In this document: positions 63,422 to 64,000 of the stretch, piece after piece
Layout: each line of letters begins with the position of its first letter
How positions within the stretch are numbered: the first letter of the stretch is position 1
Assembly (NCBI RefSeq): GCF_009870825.1
Contig: NZ_WTWY01000014.1
Location: forward strand, 1-64,000
Reading direction: 5' to 3'
Origin: Paenibacillus sp. USDA918EY
Lineage (GTDB): Bacteria; Bacillota; Bacilli; Paenibacillales; Paenibacillaceae
Length of the DNA stretch: 64,000 nucleotides
Notes under the pieces: generated by a model
Told to the model about the DNA's origin: nothing
What the model saw: the letters and a program-made list of their open reading frames with translations, nothing else
The model's database searches: none
Made by a program: the position numbers and the translations under genes

Positions 63422-64000
63422 GTGGACAATCATTTAAGTTACCAGGCTCCTTCGGATTCCGCGACCCTTTCCATCAAGCAAACGCCGCCGAATTCATCGG
63501 CCACATGGAAAGACTTTATCACACTTACAAAACCCGGGATTATCCGGTCTAATTTAATTGCTGTTTTTGCAGGCTATTGGCTTGCTTCCCAGTGGAACAT
63601 TCAATTCGGCAAACTGATCCTCACGTTGCTGGGAACCGTACTTGTTATGGCCTCCGCCTGTGTATATAACAATTATTTTGATCGCGAACTCGATATGAAG
63701 ATGGAACGCACACGAAACCGTACGCTTCCAGCCGGTCGCCTGAAGCCCTCGATTGTACTTTGGTACGCATTTGTCCTGGGCGTGCTTGGACTGGCGGATC
63801 TTTTTATTTTTTCGGGCGTTCTAGCCGGTATTTTCGGGCTTGTGGGCATGTTTGTGTATGCGATCGTTTATACGATGTGGCTGAAACGCTCTTCGACATG
63901 GAGTACGTCGGTGGGCGCCATTTCGGGTGCCATGCCCCCGGTCATCGGATACGTCGCCGTTACGCAAAACGTCGATCTCGGAGCTTTTCTTCTGTTCGCA
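63422..64000 (+). CDS. ctaB: Protoheme IX farnesyltransferase (5' part)
   Basis: At least 193 residues, cut by the window end. UbiA-type prenyltransferase: LTKPGIIRSNLIAVFAG and the Asp-rich motif NNYFDRELDMKMERTRNRTL, plus at least four membrane helices. Makes haem O for cytochrome oxidase. GTG start with AAGGAGG about 11 bases upstream. Confidence 0.93.
   Translation, partial: MDNHLSYQAPSDSATLSIKQTPPNSSATWKDFITLTKPGIIRSNLIAVFAGYWLASQWNIQFGKLILTLLGTVLVMASACVYNNYFDRELDMKMERTRNRTLPAGRLKPSIVLWYAFVLGVLGLADLFIFSGVLAGIFGLVGMFVYAIVYTMWLKRSSTWSTSVGAISGAMPPVIGYVAVTQNVDLGAFLLFA

Overview
The window looks like chromosomal DNA from an endospore-forming, low-to-mid-GC Gram-positive bacterium of the Paenibacillus type. 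Evidence for sporulation is direct: sspI, two alpha/beta small acid-soluble spore proteins, yunB, ylbJ and lytH. Gene order (lytH, lipA, yutD near yunB; sspI near ysgA; ywiC with nar genes) resembles Bacillus. A Trp T-box, many intrinsic terminators and strong AGGAGG-type ribosome sites fit the same group. Genus is an inference.

Layout. 1-150: two tRNAs (Arg partial, Leu). 0.5-1.75 kb: an MFS transporter. 2.0-6.8 kb: an envelope-stress operon joining two PspA proteins and a PspC protein to a LiaF-LiaS-LiaR system. 6.9-13.6 kb: housekeeping genes (YwmB-like, zwf, prfC, sspI, a KTR potassium subunit, ysgA). 13.9-26.0 kb: an accessory island. It holds a DcrB-like protein, a VgrG-type spike, a pentapeptide-repeat protein, an Imm11-like protein, a DUF4280 PAAR-like tip, and a second VgrG fused to a polymorphic toxin with its immunity gene. 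After that comes a train of AT-rich orphan toxin pieces and immunity genes, several broken, separated by related terminators and a 0.4-kb direct repeat. No sheath, tube, baseplate or ATPase gene is present in the window.

26-28.2 kb: a MarR-MATE efflux pair with an array of palindromic operators. 28.5-31.3 kb: a hexuronate operon (gntR-uxuA-uxuB, minus strand). 31.5-44.7 kb: an anaerobic nitrate and nitric-oxide block: RIC repair protein, narGHJI (narG carries a frameshift close to its 3' end), nreABC oxygen/nitrate sensing, a NarK transporter fused to a PAS domain, moaA and ywiC. Palindromic candidate NreC sites lie before narG and narK.

44.7-55.5 kb: clpP with an ECF-like sigma gene, yunB, an apbE-led membrane redox cluster, lytH, lipA, yutD, nadK, ylbJ, a DUF2225 gene and small genes. 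55.6-64 kb: pepF-like peptidase, two alpha/beta SASP genes, an aldose epimerase, T-box-trpS, a YfhP-like membrane protein and the start of ctaB, which runs off the window.

The best candidate for something new is the 13.9-26 kb island: a VgrG/PAAR-like effector-delivery locus in a Gram-positive chromosome with cassette-style toxin exchange visible in the DNA. Functions there rest on recognised sequence features and context, not on database searches.
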